From Knoxdaviesia capensis (Eukaryota > Ascomycota > Sordariomycetes > Microascales > Gondwanamycetaceae), in assembly GCA_001510575.1 (NCBI GenBank), contig LNGK01000003.1, forward strand, positions 6,883-70,882: a stretch of DNA of 64,000 bases, in the 5' to 3' direction. Position 1 is the stretch's first letter, and each line of letters opens with the position of its first letter. Of this stretch, positions 20,652 to 30,595 are shown piece after piece. The notes below the pieces were generated by a model. That model saw only the letters and a list, made by a program, of their open reading frames with translations, was not told the origin of the DNA and did not search any database. Both the position numbers and the translations under genes were made by a program.

Positions 20652-21676
20652 CGTGTCAAATACACAAGGATAAAAGCGAGCAGCAAATAACTTCGATACA
20701 CAAGATGAAATGGGAGTTGTGTCAATGATGGCAATATGAAGATATGGGTGTTCGTTGTGTGTTTGAGTGTGACTATGAGAATGGGAGGAATGAAAAAAAG
20801 AACCAGGATTGAGAGGTACATGGAAAATAAATGGACAAATAAGTGGGGCGGTTCTTGACGGGCCGAGGCGATCTGCTTTGCAGGTGCTGCCAGCTGCAAG
20901 TCCATTTGCGGTTCTGGACTCCGGCCTGTGTCTCGGCTTCAAGACAACTTCATTCCAGATCTCGACCCGACCATATATCACACTCTATACTTCGTCTACT
21001 ATCTCCATATATTCCTATATCTCTATATCATTACTGGTTCCTTTCTGATTCCTCTATGTCTTATCAGATCAGCGTAACCCTCCCGTCTTAGAAAACTGCA
21101 ACATTCCTATTTCATGCAAGGCTGCATATCTGGTGTCACGCGCTATATGGCCAGAAGGGTCTACTTGATTCTCCTATCCTCCTTTCCTGGTTCCTAAGAC
21201 TGGGTCCGTGCAGCAGCATTATCTGCCACTATCTGATCTCAGGCACCCATGGCTCAGCAATCTAGGGCTGGCTTCCGACTATAATACCGCTGTGCTATGG
21301 TGGCTTACAGCCAAAGAAAAATTACGACCTAGGCTCTATATTGACCACCACCGACTCCGCTTGCCTCATACCCTGAAGTTTTCCTGGTCCTTTCTTCGTC
21401 CATATAATATTCCAGACATTCGAGTATATGAATTGACTTCTACTTGGCTGATCTTGCGAGTGTCTTTGCTTTTTTCTCTGGTCCTGAAAACTTCTTCCTG
21501 TGTCTATTTTTCCCTCTCTTCCGAACCCCTCCGAAGACCCTCCTCATCCTGTCTCGAGATTCTCCCCCGCTTAGCCTCGTCTAAGCACATCATCGCGACA
21601 ACCTCTCTGCGCTTCGTCTCTCTTCTCTCTATCCCGTGTTCAACCTTTTCCGTGTAACCCGATTGATTCCTTCACC
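20652..21676. other. Divergent intergenic region between ESS2 and PP5
   Basis: About 1 kb lies between two start codons facing away from each other. The right end is pyrimidine-rich, as in leaders of expressed fungal genes. Small open frames here have no family support. Confidence 0.5.
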
Positions 21677-23625
21677 ATGTCTCCTGTCGAGGAAGCCGAG
21701 CTCCTCAAGCAGCAGGGCAACAAGGCGTTTCTCGCGCACAACTGGCCCGAGGCCATCAAGTGCTACACCGCGGCCATCAACCTGAACCCCAACGAGCCGA
21801 CTTTCTTCTCGAATCGAGCTCAGGTGAGTCTTGTCTATGAAAGAAACTCGAGTGTCAACTCTGGCGTTTGAACTCATCCTAACTATAGCCATATGCATTT
21901 CGTGCCACAGGCCAACATCAAGACCGAGGCGTACGGATACGCCATCTCTGATGCCACCAAGGCCATTGAGTTGAACCCCTCGTTTGTCAAGGTAAGCATA
22001 TCCCAGTATGCCATCCCGGCGTGAACTACGTACTCTCGTGGACCTTCCCAGCGATGTTCTGGCGTGGCGACATGTGGCTGACGTGCAAACGCCGTTTTAC
22101 CCCTCCTACAGGCTTACTTCCGTCGCGGTCTTGCGCAAGCCGCCGTCCTCCGTCCCAAAGATGCCCTCAAAGACTTCCGCGAATGCGTCAAGCTCGACCC
22201 GAACAACAAGGATGCGCGGATAAAGCTCGAGGAATGTAAAAAAGTTGTGCGCCAGCAGGTCTTCTTTGACGCCATCGTGGTGGCTGATGCGCCTTCGGCC
22301 GCCGAGGGCCTCGATGTCGACTCTATCATGGTTGAGCCGGAGTACGACGGCGTCAAGCTCGGGGACCAAATGACGCAGGAGTTCATTGACGACATGGTCG
22401 AGCGGTTCAAGACTGGCAAGAAGCTGCACCGCAAATACGTCTACCAGATCATTCTGGCGGTCAAGCAGATTGTGTACGACGAGCCGACCATGGTCGAGGT
22501 CGACATTCCCGAGGGAAAGATGCTCACCGTGTGCGGCGACACCCACGGCCAGTACTTTGATCTGCTGGAGCTGTTCAGATTGGCCGGAAAGCCGAGTGAC
22601 GACCACTACTACCTCTTCAACGGAGACTTTGTTGACCGTGGCTCGTGGTCGACTGAAATTGCCCTGCTTCTGTATGCCAACAAGTGGCTGCGCCCCGACA
22701 AGTTCTTCATCAACCGCGGAAACCACGAAGCCGACGACATGAACCGGATCTACGGCTTTGAGGGCGAATGCAAGGCCAAGTACAACGAGAAGTATGCTCT
22801 CCACCCAATGTTACACTTTTTGTGCTCCTCCTTGTTGTCACAGGCGAAACACACCATTCCACCCTGCCCCATAATAACGCTACTTTTTTTGCGTTTTCAA
22901 TTACGTTTTTCCGCTCTAACACATGACTTGTCATTGATAGGATCTTCCTGCTTTTCTCGGAAAGCTTCTCGGCCCTCCCGCTGGCCACTCTCATTGGAAA
23001 GAAGTACTTCGTGCTTCACGGAGGCCTCTTCTCGGACGACAAGGTCACTCTGGACGACATCCGCAAGCTGAACCGCCATAACCAGCGCCAGCCTGGTCAG
23101 TCGGGTCTGATGATGGAAATGCTCTGGACCGACCCCCAGGACGAGCCTGGTCGTGGTCCCAGCAAGAGAGGAGTTGGCCTCCAGTTTGGCCCGGACATTA
23201 CCAAGCGGTTCTGCGAGCGCAATGGCCTCGAGGCTATCATCCGTAGCCACGAAGTGCGCATGGACGGCTACGAGGTGCAGCACGACGGACGGTGCATCAC
23301 GGGTGAGTTGTTGATGGAATCTTCTGATAATCCTGTTGGACACGTGCTAATTCCTCGCTCCTTTTCTTTTTCGTGCAGTCTTCTCGGCGCCTAGATACTG
23401 CGACTCGACTGAGAACAAGGGCGCGTTCATCAACATCGGACCGGAGTATAAGCTCGACTTCCACCAGTTCGATGCCGTTCCTCACCCCAACATCCGTCCC
23501 ATGGTATGTACTTTCTTGTTCTTCATGATCCAAGATTCACTCAAGGCTAACCATTTCGTCCTCCTTTTTTTCTTTTTTTCTTTTCTCAGGCATATGCTCA
23601 GAACTCGCTGATGCAGGGCTTGTAA
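21677..23625 (+). CDS. Serine/threonine protein phosphatase 5 (PPT1)
   Basis: PP5 is a PPP-family phosphatase with its own TPR domain, which binds Hsp90 and holds the enzyme inactive until released. There are six exons: 21677-21823, 21911-21991, 22112-22791, 22941-23302, 23379-23503 and 23590-23625, giving 476 residues. Three TPR repeats occupy about residues 5-115, starting AELLKQQGNKAFLAHNW and including AINLNPNEPTFFSNRA. The catalytic domain has every PPP motif: GDTHGQ, GDFVDRG, RGNHE, HGGLF and SHEVRMDGYE. The C-terminus includes NIRPMAYAQNSLM; the last 12 codons are on a separate exon. Length equals that of fungal PP5. All introns are GT..AG. Confidence 0.96.
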
Positions 23626-24046
23626 TCGGCACCACTGTACGAGCCGCGGATAGAACCGCAGCGAAACTTGAAAAAAAGGAGCATGTCCGTTTTTCCGCGG
23701 AAGGCCGACCAGACTCGAGGGTGTGTTGGGGGGTGAGACAGCATGGGATTGCATTGGATAATGTCGCATTGCAGCAGGGTGTTTGTGGCGTTTTCTCCAT
23801 ACCCTCAACCAGATTCTCTTTCTTTCATGGTAGCACAAGGTAGATGCTGCCGGCACGGTGTTTACGAGCGTGCAATACAACGGGCATAAGGAACTACAAA
23901 AAGGAAAAAAATTGCTGAAGACGTGGTGTAGTGTATTCTTGTTGCCAACGGCAGCTGAGCGTGATGTACATGCCTTTAAGATTTCGTAGAAATCGTGAAA
24001 CACATGAGCTATATTCACCCTTTCCTTTCCCGTGGTTTGCATGTGT
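23626..24046. other. Convergent intergenic region PP5/POP8
   Basis: These 421 bases hold the two 3' ends, with polyA/T tracts but no gene or repeat recognised. Confidence 0.5.
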
Positions 24047-24520
24047 TCACGCCCCCACCGGCGGCGGCGAATACCACAGCTTCTCCTGGCCATCCTGGCC
24101 GACGAGGCTGCCCAGCCAATCCGAGCACTTGCGCACACGAAACACGGCCTCGACCCCGGCATCCCGGGACCCGGACCACGCGGTAACGGCGGCGGCGAGG
24201 GCGGCGAGGTCCTCGCGCGGCACGCGCACCCAGGCGTGGGCGGCGGCGACTCTGACCACGTCGACGGGCACGGCGGCGCCGCGCGCGCCCAGGAAGCGCG
24301 TCAGGGCGGTGGTGAGCAGCGAGCGCACGAGCAAGGGGTCGAGGGTTGGCGGGGCGGGCGGGAGGGCGGAGGACGAGGAGGAGGCGGTGAGGAGGAGGAG
24401 CGAGGCCGGCGAGACGAGCTCGAGGTGGGCGTAGGCGTAGGGCGGGGCGCGGAGGGTCAGGGTGCGCAGTTCGAGGGCTTTGGGGGTGGTTCCGGTGGTG
24501 GTGGTTTCGGTGGTGGCCAT
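24047..24520 (-). CDS. RNase P/MRP subunit POP8-like protein
   Basis: This small protein of 157 residues resembles the Pop8 subunit of RNase P and RNase MRP, which process tRNA 5' ends and pre-rRNA. It is one exon starting MATTETTTTG. The family pattern is a short beta-rich start (ELRTLTLRAPPYAYAHLELV), a helix with LDPLLVRSLLTTALTRFLG, then the block GAAVPVDVVRVAAAHAWVRV and PREDLAALAAAVTAW. It ends with a hydrophobic segment (CSDWLGSLVG). I recognise this by overall layout, not by invariant residues, so Pop8 is the best assignment and a related Rpp14/Pop5-fold subunit is the alternative. It shares a promoter region with SPT4. Confidence 0.75.
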   Translation of the reverse strand: MATTETTTTGTTPKALELRTLTLRAPPYAYAHLELVSPASLLLLTASSSSSALPPAPPTLDPLLVRSLLTTALTRFLGARGAAVPVDVVRVAAAHAWVRVPREDLAALAAAVTAWSGSRDAGVEAVFRVRKCSDWLGSLVGQDGQEKLWYSPPPVGA

Positions 24521-25084
24521 GTTGGGTGAGGTTTGTGTGTACTGGTGGTGATAATGGAGGTGGTATGGTGTGGGATGGGCGTATATACAGAGATTTGATA
24601 GGCCTGATGAGACTTATATCTGAGGGAACCCAAGTTACTTAAAATGCCTGATTTCATGCAGGAGAATCTTGAAGATTGATATCAGAAACTACTAAAACCA
24701 GAAAATGAGGAGTGAACTGACATTGAAGCCCAACTGACCTCACCCCCCCACTATAAGAATCTGACTTTCTCAGCCTTGCCCCTCTAACCTCAAAACCCGC
24801 AGCCTTGCCAAGCCCATGAAGATTTATCAGCCTCTGATTGGTCAAAGCTCTGTGATCCCTGCTCACGCCTATTTTTCTCTATATCCCAGGAAATCAAACG
24901 ACGCCTTTCCGGTTTCTTTCTTTCTTTCTCTCTTTCCTTTCTTCAAATCCTAGGTTGTGATTGTCCTCCCGTTTATCACCCACCTCCTCCTCCTCCACTA
25001 GCCTACTCCCTCATACTTATCACCACACATACCTCTTCGTCACCAGCATCCCATCTGCAGTCCGACATCTCTCGATTCCTCACG
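24521..25084. promoter_or_regulatory. Divergent promoter between POP8 and SPT4
   Basis: These 564 bases lie between two outward-facing ATGs. A long CT-rich tract (about 24910-25010) precedes the SPT4 start. A promoter role is inferred from position. Confidence 0.45.
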
Positions 25085-25676
25085 ATGGCCGATAAGAGCG
25101 CGTTCGTCGCTCCGGGACAGCAGCGTTACTTGCGCGCCTGCATGGTGTGTTCGATCATCCAGACCTCGACGGTACGCAGCTTTCTCTCAGTACACGCAAA
25201 AAAATAAAAACACCCCGCCCCAGGCAGTCGCAACGTGTCCGACTAACCCCCACACTCTCTCTTTCTCCCTGCTGCAGCGGTTCCGCGAAGACGGCTGCCC
25301 CAACTGCGAAGAGTTCCTCCACTACGCCGGCTCGAGCGACCAGATCGAAACGTGCACGTCGCAGGTGTTTGAGGGCGTGATCTCGCTCGCGAACCCCGCC
25401 GGCAGCTGGGTCGCCCGCTGGCAGCGGCTCGACTCGTATGTGCCCGGCGTGTACGCGCTCAAGGTCAGCGGGCAGTTGCCGGAGGATATCCGTACCATGC
25501 TCGAGGAGGAGTACCGCATCCAGTACATTCCGTATGTTTTTTTTAAACCTTGTTCTACAACCGTTCCCGTGGTCTGTTGGCCAGTAGGCGCGTCATATCC
25601 CTGTGGGGTTCGCTACTAACAACACTCTCTCGTTGTCTACAGTCGCGATGGATCCGCCGAGGAGGAGGAGAGCTAG
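25085..25676 (+). CDS. Transcription elongation factor SPT4
   Basis: Spt4 pairs with Spt5 to form DSIF, which clamps onto RNA polymerase II and promotes processive elongation in the nucleus. Three exons (25085-25171, 25278-25531, 25643-25676) encode 124 residues. The zinc finger is complete: C19-x2-C22 (RACMVCSIIQ) and C36-x2-C39 (DGCPNCEE). The rest matches the family, including the segment VFEGVISLANPAGSWVARWQ and the Spt5-facing VPGVYALKVSG. The last exon encodes only the tail ending in acidic residues (RDGSAEEEES). The length matches fungal Spt4. Confidence 0.96.
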
Positions 25677-26147
25677 AAACCTCAATCGGATGGGGGTATG
25701 AGGGACTGACATCTGACTCGCTGTCACACAAAAAGAAAATTTGTTACCGTTTGGCGTTGGGACAGACCCGGGGCGTCTGAGGAGTTATCCAGCTTTCCTG
25801 TTTTTAAATTGCATTTTTTGTCGATTTTATTGTGTCAAATGACATTTTCGGGATGAGCCTTGAGTTGGATTCACTTTCTGGTTAAAGAAGAAAATGCAGC
25901 TTCAAAAGAAGAAAAAAAGAAGAACAGAATTACACCTTGAATATGTACAATGATATATCCTAAAACCCCAAGCAAAAAACCCAACCATGAAATGCCGTAA
26001 CGCCAACCGTCCGTCCATGAAATACAGTTGAATGTCGTGATCAAATCGTAAGAAACCCGCCAGAGCAAGCAAACAAGAAAAGAAAAACAAGAAGAAAAAA
26101 AGCAAACGAGAACAAGCAACAGAATTCCCGTGTTGCACAGTCTACCG
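25677..26147. other. Convergent intergenic region SPT4/KIN17
   Basis: These 471 bases are A/T-rich 3' sequence between convergent genes. No feature was recognised. Confidence 0.5.
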
Positions 26148-27320
26148 CTAGAACCCCGGCCGGTGCTTCTTTGCCGCCGGTTCACCCCCGCCACCGCCGC
26201 CGCGAGCATCGCGTGCGCGTTTGCGGTCCATCTCCTCCTTCATGATGCGTTCCGCCTCGCTGATTTTCTTCGGCGGCGCAAACACCGACTTCTTCGGCGC
26301 GGCGGCACCGGCGCCCGCCAGTGCGTTTTGCGGCGTCTTCTTCTTCTTCTGCTGCGCGAACACGTTGAAGCCCTGCGGCTTCGCGGTGCCGAGTTTGAGC
26401 GACACGCCGCCGAAGCCGCTGGCGGGGTTTGCAGGGGCGGGGGCGGGGGCGGGGCCGGCGGCGGGTGTGGATGTGGATGTGGACGGTGCATCGGCCGCGG
26501 GAGTTGCGGTGGTAGAGCTGGTGGCGGATGTGCCGGCGTCTGGTTTGGCGGGTGCGGCGGGCTTCGCGCCAAAGTTCAGCACGATCTTCTCGCCGTCGGT
26601 GCGCTTGAGTTCGCGGTCCGCATGCTCCCCGTCGTCGGCGCCGTCCTCGCCGTCAGGGGCTGCGGGCTTGCCCTGGGCGGCAGCCGTGGCCTGCGCCCGG
26701 CGGATCTGGGCCGCGATGATCTTCTGCTCGAGCTCCTCGTCGCCCTGGTCCTGCGCGGCCTTGCGGCGGAGCTGCTCCTGGCGCTTGAGCGCGTCGGGCG
26801 ACGTGTCGATCCAGGAAATGTGCAGGCCCTTGTCGGTCTCCTCGACGCGGCAGATGCCCTCGCGGCCCAGATGTTTCGCGAACTCGGTCAGCGACGACCA
26901 CTTCGTGGCGTTCATGTGCAGGTGGTCCTTTTTGGCGATGTACCTATGTCAAGAGCAAACAGCAGATGCGTTAGTGGCCAGATACCAGAGAGTAAAGCGG
27001 GGGAGAGGCGGAAAGGGGGGCGCGACATACTCCTGGTAGTACTGGTTCATCTGCACCTGCTTCTCGCCGTGGCTGGTGCGCAGCTGCGCGACAAAGTCCT
27101 TGAGGAACTGGTCGCTGAACTGGTTGATGGCCTTCTTCGGGTCCTCGCCGATCACCAGCATCTTGCGCACGTGCGACTCGGACAGCGTGTGCTGCTTGAA
27201 CGAGTTCTCGTCGCGCATGCCGCGCTCGCACACCTGGCAGTACCATCGCAGCCGCGTGAGGCCCTTCTGCTTCATGCGGTTCGCGAGGTACTTCGCGGAC
27301 CCGACCTCGGCTTTCGGCAT
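26148..27320 (-). CDS. KIN17-like DNA/RNA-binding zinc-finger protein
   Basis: This is a homologue of Kin17/Rts2, a nuclear protein linked to DNA replication, repair and RNA processing. Two exons, 27320-27031 and 26943-26148, encode 361 residues. The N-terminus MPKAEVGSAKYLANRMKQKG leads into a CCHH zinc finger with Cys28, Cys31, His44 and His50 (WYCQVC .. FKQHTLSESH). The winged-helix Kin17 domain follows (about 50-165), with QFSDQFLKDFVAQLR, the exon junction in QEYIAKKDHLHMNATKW, and GLHISWIDTSP. The remainder is a coiled basic segment and a Pro/Ala/Thr-rich disordered tail ending in KKHRPGF. The C-terminal SH3-like/KOW region of animal KIN17 is absent, as in other fungi. It is divergent from YJU2. 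Confidence 0.93.
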
Positions 27321-27673
27321 TTTGGGTGGTACGTGTCGGGGAAAACGGCGAATAAAGAGTAGTCGAATGGGCGTGGATATAGGAAGGAGAGTCAATCTGT
27401 GCTCGTGAAGAAAATGGAAATCGAACTGAATCGAAGGCTGTCGTTGCCGCTAAGTACTGGGAATTTTGCCGCCAAGGCGCTGATAAGATAAGCGGTGAGT
27501 CAGATAAGCCCGATAGGCGCGACGCTTTATTTGCAACTTAGAACGGACTAGAAACTTGAACTTCAACCAACTCCCATCATCTCGCTATTTCAACCTGCCT
27601 CCCTTTACAGATTTGATTCCGGAACTGCCTATTTTCTCTCTGCACACATTATCGATATTCGCAGCTACTCACA
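27321..27673. promoter_or_regulatory. Divergent KIN17/YJU2 promoter with GATA sites and TGAGTCA
   Basis: These 353 bases separate outward-facing ATGs. Around 27481-27516 lie GATAAG at 27482-27487, GATAAG at 27487-27492, TGAGTCA at 27496-27502, GATAAG at 27503-27508 and GATAGG at about 27512-27517. GATA factors (AreA class) and Gcn4/CpcA-type bZIP proteins bind these motifs. Combined nitrogen and amino-acid control is an inference. Confidence 0.5.
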
Positions 27674-28827
27674 ATGTCGGAGCGTAAAGTTTTGAGTATG
27701 TTATCCCCCAGTGTTCCCGCCCTCTGCGTTTGCCTCCCGTGGACTTCCTGTACTGACTATTCGTCCTCACAGCCAAATACTACCCGGCGGATTTCGACCC
27801 GTCGGCGATCACCCGCCGCAAGGGGCCGAAACCGACCGGAGTCAAGAACCAAGCTGTTCGACTGATGGTATGTCTCATAGACAGCACAGGCCCTTTGAAT
27901 GCACCATGGCCGGAACTTCCTGCTAACACCGTTCTCACCCGACAGGCTCCATTTTCGATGCGATGCACGACGTGCGGAGAATTCATCTACAGAGGCCGCA
28001 AGTTCAACACACGGAAAGAGACACCGCTCAACGAGAAATACCTCGGAATCCAAATATATTACTTTCATGTACGTCTAGAGTCCCATACCCCCCGCCCTGC
28101 GATTAGCGAAACATGACTAACCTTTGTGTCTTTACTGATCCAGATGAAATGCCCGCGATGCTCGGCCGAAGTAACTTTCCGAACCGACCCCAAGAACAAC
28201 GACTACGCGATGGTGAAGGGCGCCGTGCGCAACCGCGAGCCGTGGCGCCGCGTTGGCGACGAGAACGAGACCGAGGAGCAGCGGCTCGACCGGCTCGAGC
28301 GCGAGGAGGCCGAGGCGGCCGGCGAGCAGGAGCACGACGCCATGGCCGACCTGGAGGCGAAGAACGCCGACGCGCGCCGCGAGATGGAGGCGGCGGACGC
28401 GCTCGACGCCATCCGCCAGCGCAACGCCATGATCCAGCGGGCGGAGAAGCGCGGCGTCGACCTTGCGGCTGCGGTCGTGGAGATGCAGGACGACGAGCTG
28501 TTGCAGCAGGAGCTGGAGGATGAGGAGGCGGCGAAGCGCGCGTTTGCGGCTTTGCGGTCGGCCCCGGGTGCCAGTGGTGCTCTCGTCGCTGGTAGCGAGA
28601 CGGTTGAAGACGAGATTCTGGATGCGGACGATGGCTCGGTTGGCCCGCGACTCACCGCCAGCACGGCCGACCGGCCATCGGCTTCTGCCTCGGCATCGAC
28701 TTCAGCATCGGTGGCCCCGACGCCGTCGGCAGCAGCAATGCCGATGCCCTCGTTCAAGCGGGTGGTCAAGAAGAAAAAAGACCACAGTGCGTTGTTGGGC
28801 ATCAAGAAGAAGCCGTCACTCGTGTAA
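27674..28827 (+). CDS. Pre-mRNA splicing factor YJU2 (CWC16 family)
   Basis: Yju2 joins the activated spliceosome and promotes the first catalytic step. Four exons (27674-27695, 27773-27867, 27946-28068, 28144-28827) encode 307 residues. The start MSERKVL then TKYYPADFDP is diagnostic of the family. The zinc site is formed by C46-x2-C49 (MRCTTCGEFIYRG) and C83-x2-C86 (MKCPRCSAEV). The conserved FNTRKETPLNEKYLGI lies between them, and FRTDPKNNDYAMVKGAVRN follows. The second half is a charged coiled coil (about 120-200) and a Ser/Ala-rich tail with a basic end (VVKKKKDHSALLGIKKK). All introns are GT..AG; the first exon has only 22 bases. Confidence 0.96.
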
Positions 28828-29559
28828 GGCTTCGGGCAGCTGTGTCAATAGCGGCACACAATTACGGCGTTCATCTTCTTTTAGCCGCCAGGTGTACATA
28901 GTTTAGGATTCACATATTTTTTTTCCTTTTTTTTTTCTCTTTTCTTTACAGATCACGGGGAGGGCAGACATGTGGGCATATCCACACAGCATACATAGTT
29001 GGAAACGAGTCTGATTTAATGATTAACGAAGCAATTTCATATGTCAAAAAAACCCCTTTTCTAGGGCGATGCAAAGATTCTTGTTCCCCTTTACGCGTCA
29101 TCAAGCCGTCATTTCAAAATCAGCCCAAACGGGCCGAGAGGCAAAAATTACTAGAATAAGTAAACCGGTGGCATTCATATCTGTAAAAGAAAAGAAAAGA
29201 AAAAACGAGGATGGAAAATCCTCTAACCTGAAAAGAAGTGAAACAACGCCAGCCAAAAAAAAAAAGACAGAGCCGTAGAAGAAAGGGTTTGAAATGGATA
29301 TATAATAAAGTATGAAAACCGGGGAGTGGATGAAACGGGTGGAAAGATCTGTGAGGTGTCAGGGGGAAGAGAGCAAAGAAAGAAGAAAAAGAGAGAGAAC
29401 CGGCGAGAGACTAAGAAAAAGGGAGGAAAATAACTGTAAGAGAGAACCAGCCGGCGTCGGTGGCCGGAGAGCCCGGGGGTGCCCGGCCTCCCGAAGAGAG
29501 AACAAGAAGAGGCCCACGCCCGTTCCGACAACCAAGCCTCCACGGCCTCTCTCCCCTGC
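28828..29559. other. Convergent intergenic region YJU2/His-rich gene
   Basis: This stretch contains T-tracts at about 28917-28950 and purine-rich sequence. The short open frames here are composition artefacts. No gene is supported. Confidence 0.5.
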
Positions 29560-29985
29560 TCACTTAGTCGACGAGTGCGAGCTCGTCAGCGACAGCCGGC
29601 CCATAGTGCGCCGCAGGTTCTCCTGGTAGTCGCTCAGCCGGCGCGCGCGCTCCAGCTGGCGCAGGGTGTGCTCGCGCATGAAGTCGGCGTACGACTGCAT
29701 GTCGGCCGGCGACGACGCCACGGCGCCGGGGCCGCCGGCACCACTCCCGGCCGACGACGGCGCGGACGTGCCGGCCGCAGCGAGCATTCTGGGGCCGGCT
29801 TCGCCGGGGGACAGCGGGGATGACGATGCCGAGGGCGTGTGGTGGCGGTGATGGTGGTGGTGGTGGTGGTGGGAGGCGGCGGAAGACGAGGTTGACGACG
29901 GCAGGTAGGAGGAGGTGGCGGCGCGCATGCTGGGCGGTCGGGCGGCGGCGGGGGAGCGGGGCTCGGAGGTCCGGGGCGGGGCCAT
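29560..29985 (-). CDS. Histidine-rich small hypothetical protein
   Basis: I do not recognise this protein of 141 residues. The start is taken at the ATG at 29985 (MAPPRTSEPRSP); an in-frame start 51 bases upstream is possible. It has a Pro/Ala/Ser-rich N-terminus, a run of eight His followed by RHH (about residues 39-49), a Ser/Ala/Gly-rich middle, and a helical C-terminal block MQSYADFMREHTLRQLERAR followed by an Arg/Ser-rich end. The helical block is the only part likely to be conserved, and the GC-rich codon use supports real coding sequence. The His run could bind metal, but it comes from a simple CAC/CAT-type triplet repeat and may be neutral. Confidence 0.6.
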   Translation of the reverse strand: MAPPRTSEPRSPAAARPPSMRAATSSYLPSSTSSSAASHHHHHHHHRHHTPSASSSPLSPGEAGPRMLAAAGTSAPSSAGSGAGGPGAVASSPADMQSYADFMREHTLRQLERARRLSDYQENLRRTMGRLSLTSSHSSTK

Positions 29986-30564
29986 TGGGTTTTTTATATG
30001 TGTGTGTTTGTTTGGCCGGAGGGGGTGAGGGTGCAAGGAGCAGCCTCTTGTTTTTTTCTTTTTCTTTTTTTCCTATCCTCGGGAGATAGAAAGCAATCTA
30101 AAAAGGGTGAGACAACCGGCGATATATGGAGATTGGAAGGTTCCGAGAGACAAGGAGCAGGAAACAAGAAAAGAAGGAAAAAGAGAAATGCGGCCGGCGT
30201 GGGGGGAGGAAGGCTTTAAAACCCGCGCAAGATTGTTGGGAAGGCGGCTATGTTTCTGTCCCAAGGAACCGGGGGGGGAAAGAAGCAGGAATAAATAATA
30301 AATAGATAATAATTTAGATTAAGATGAAGTAAAATGTAAAAATAAGCTGTGCCGGGAAACACAAGCGCGCCCCGCGATTAAAACAGATTGAGAGAAGAGT
30401 GAGGAGAGAAGTGTGTGGTGAAACGAGGATCATGCAGTGGAATGTGGGATGTGGCGAATAAAAGAAAAAAAGAAAAAGAAAAGCCGTGGAGGGTGAACGG
30501 AAAGAAAGAAACACAAAAAGCAGAGGAAAGAGAGAGTGCAGCGGAACGAGACGACAGACGCCAG

Positions 30565-30595
<31 letters not shown>

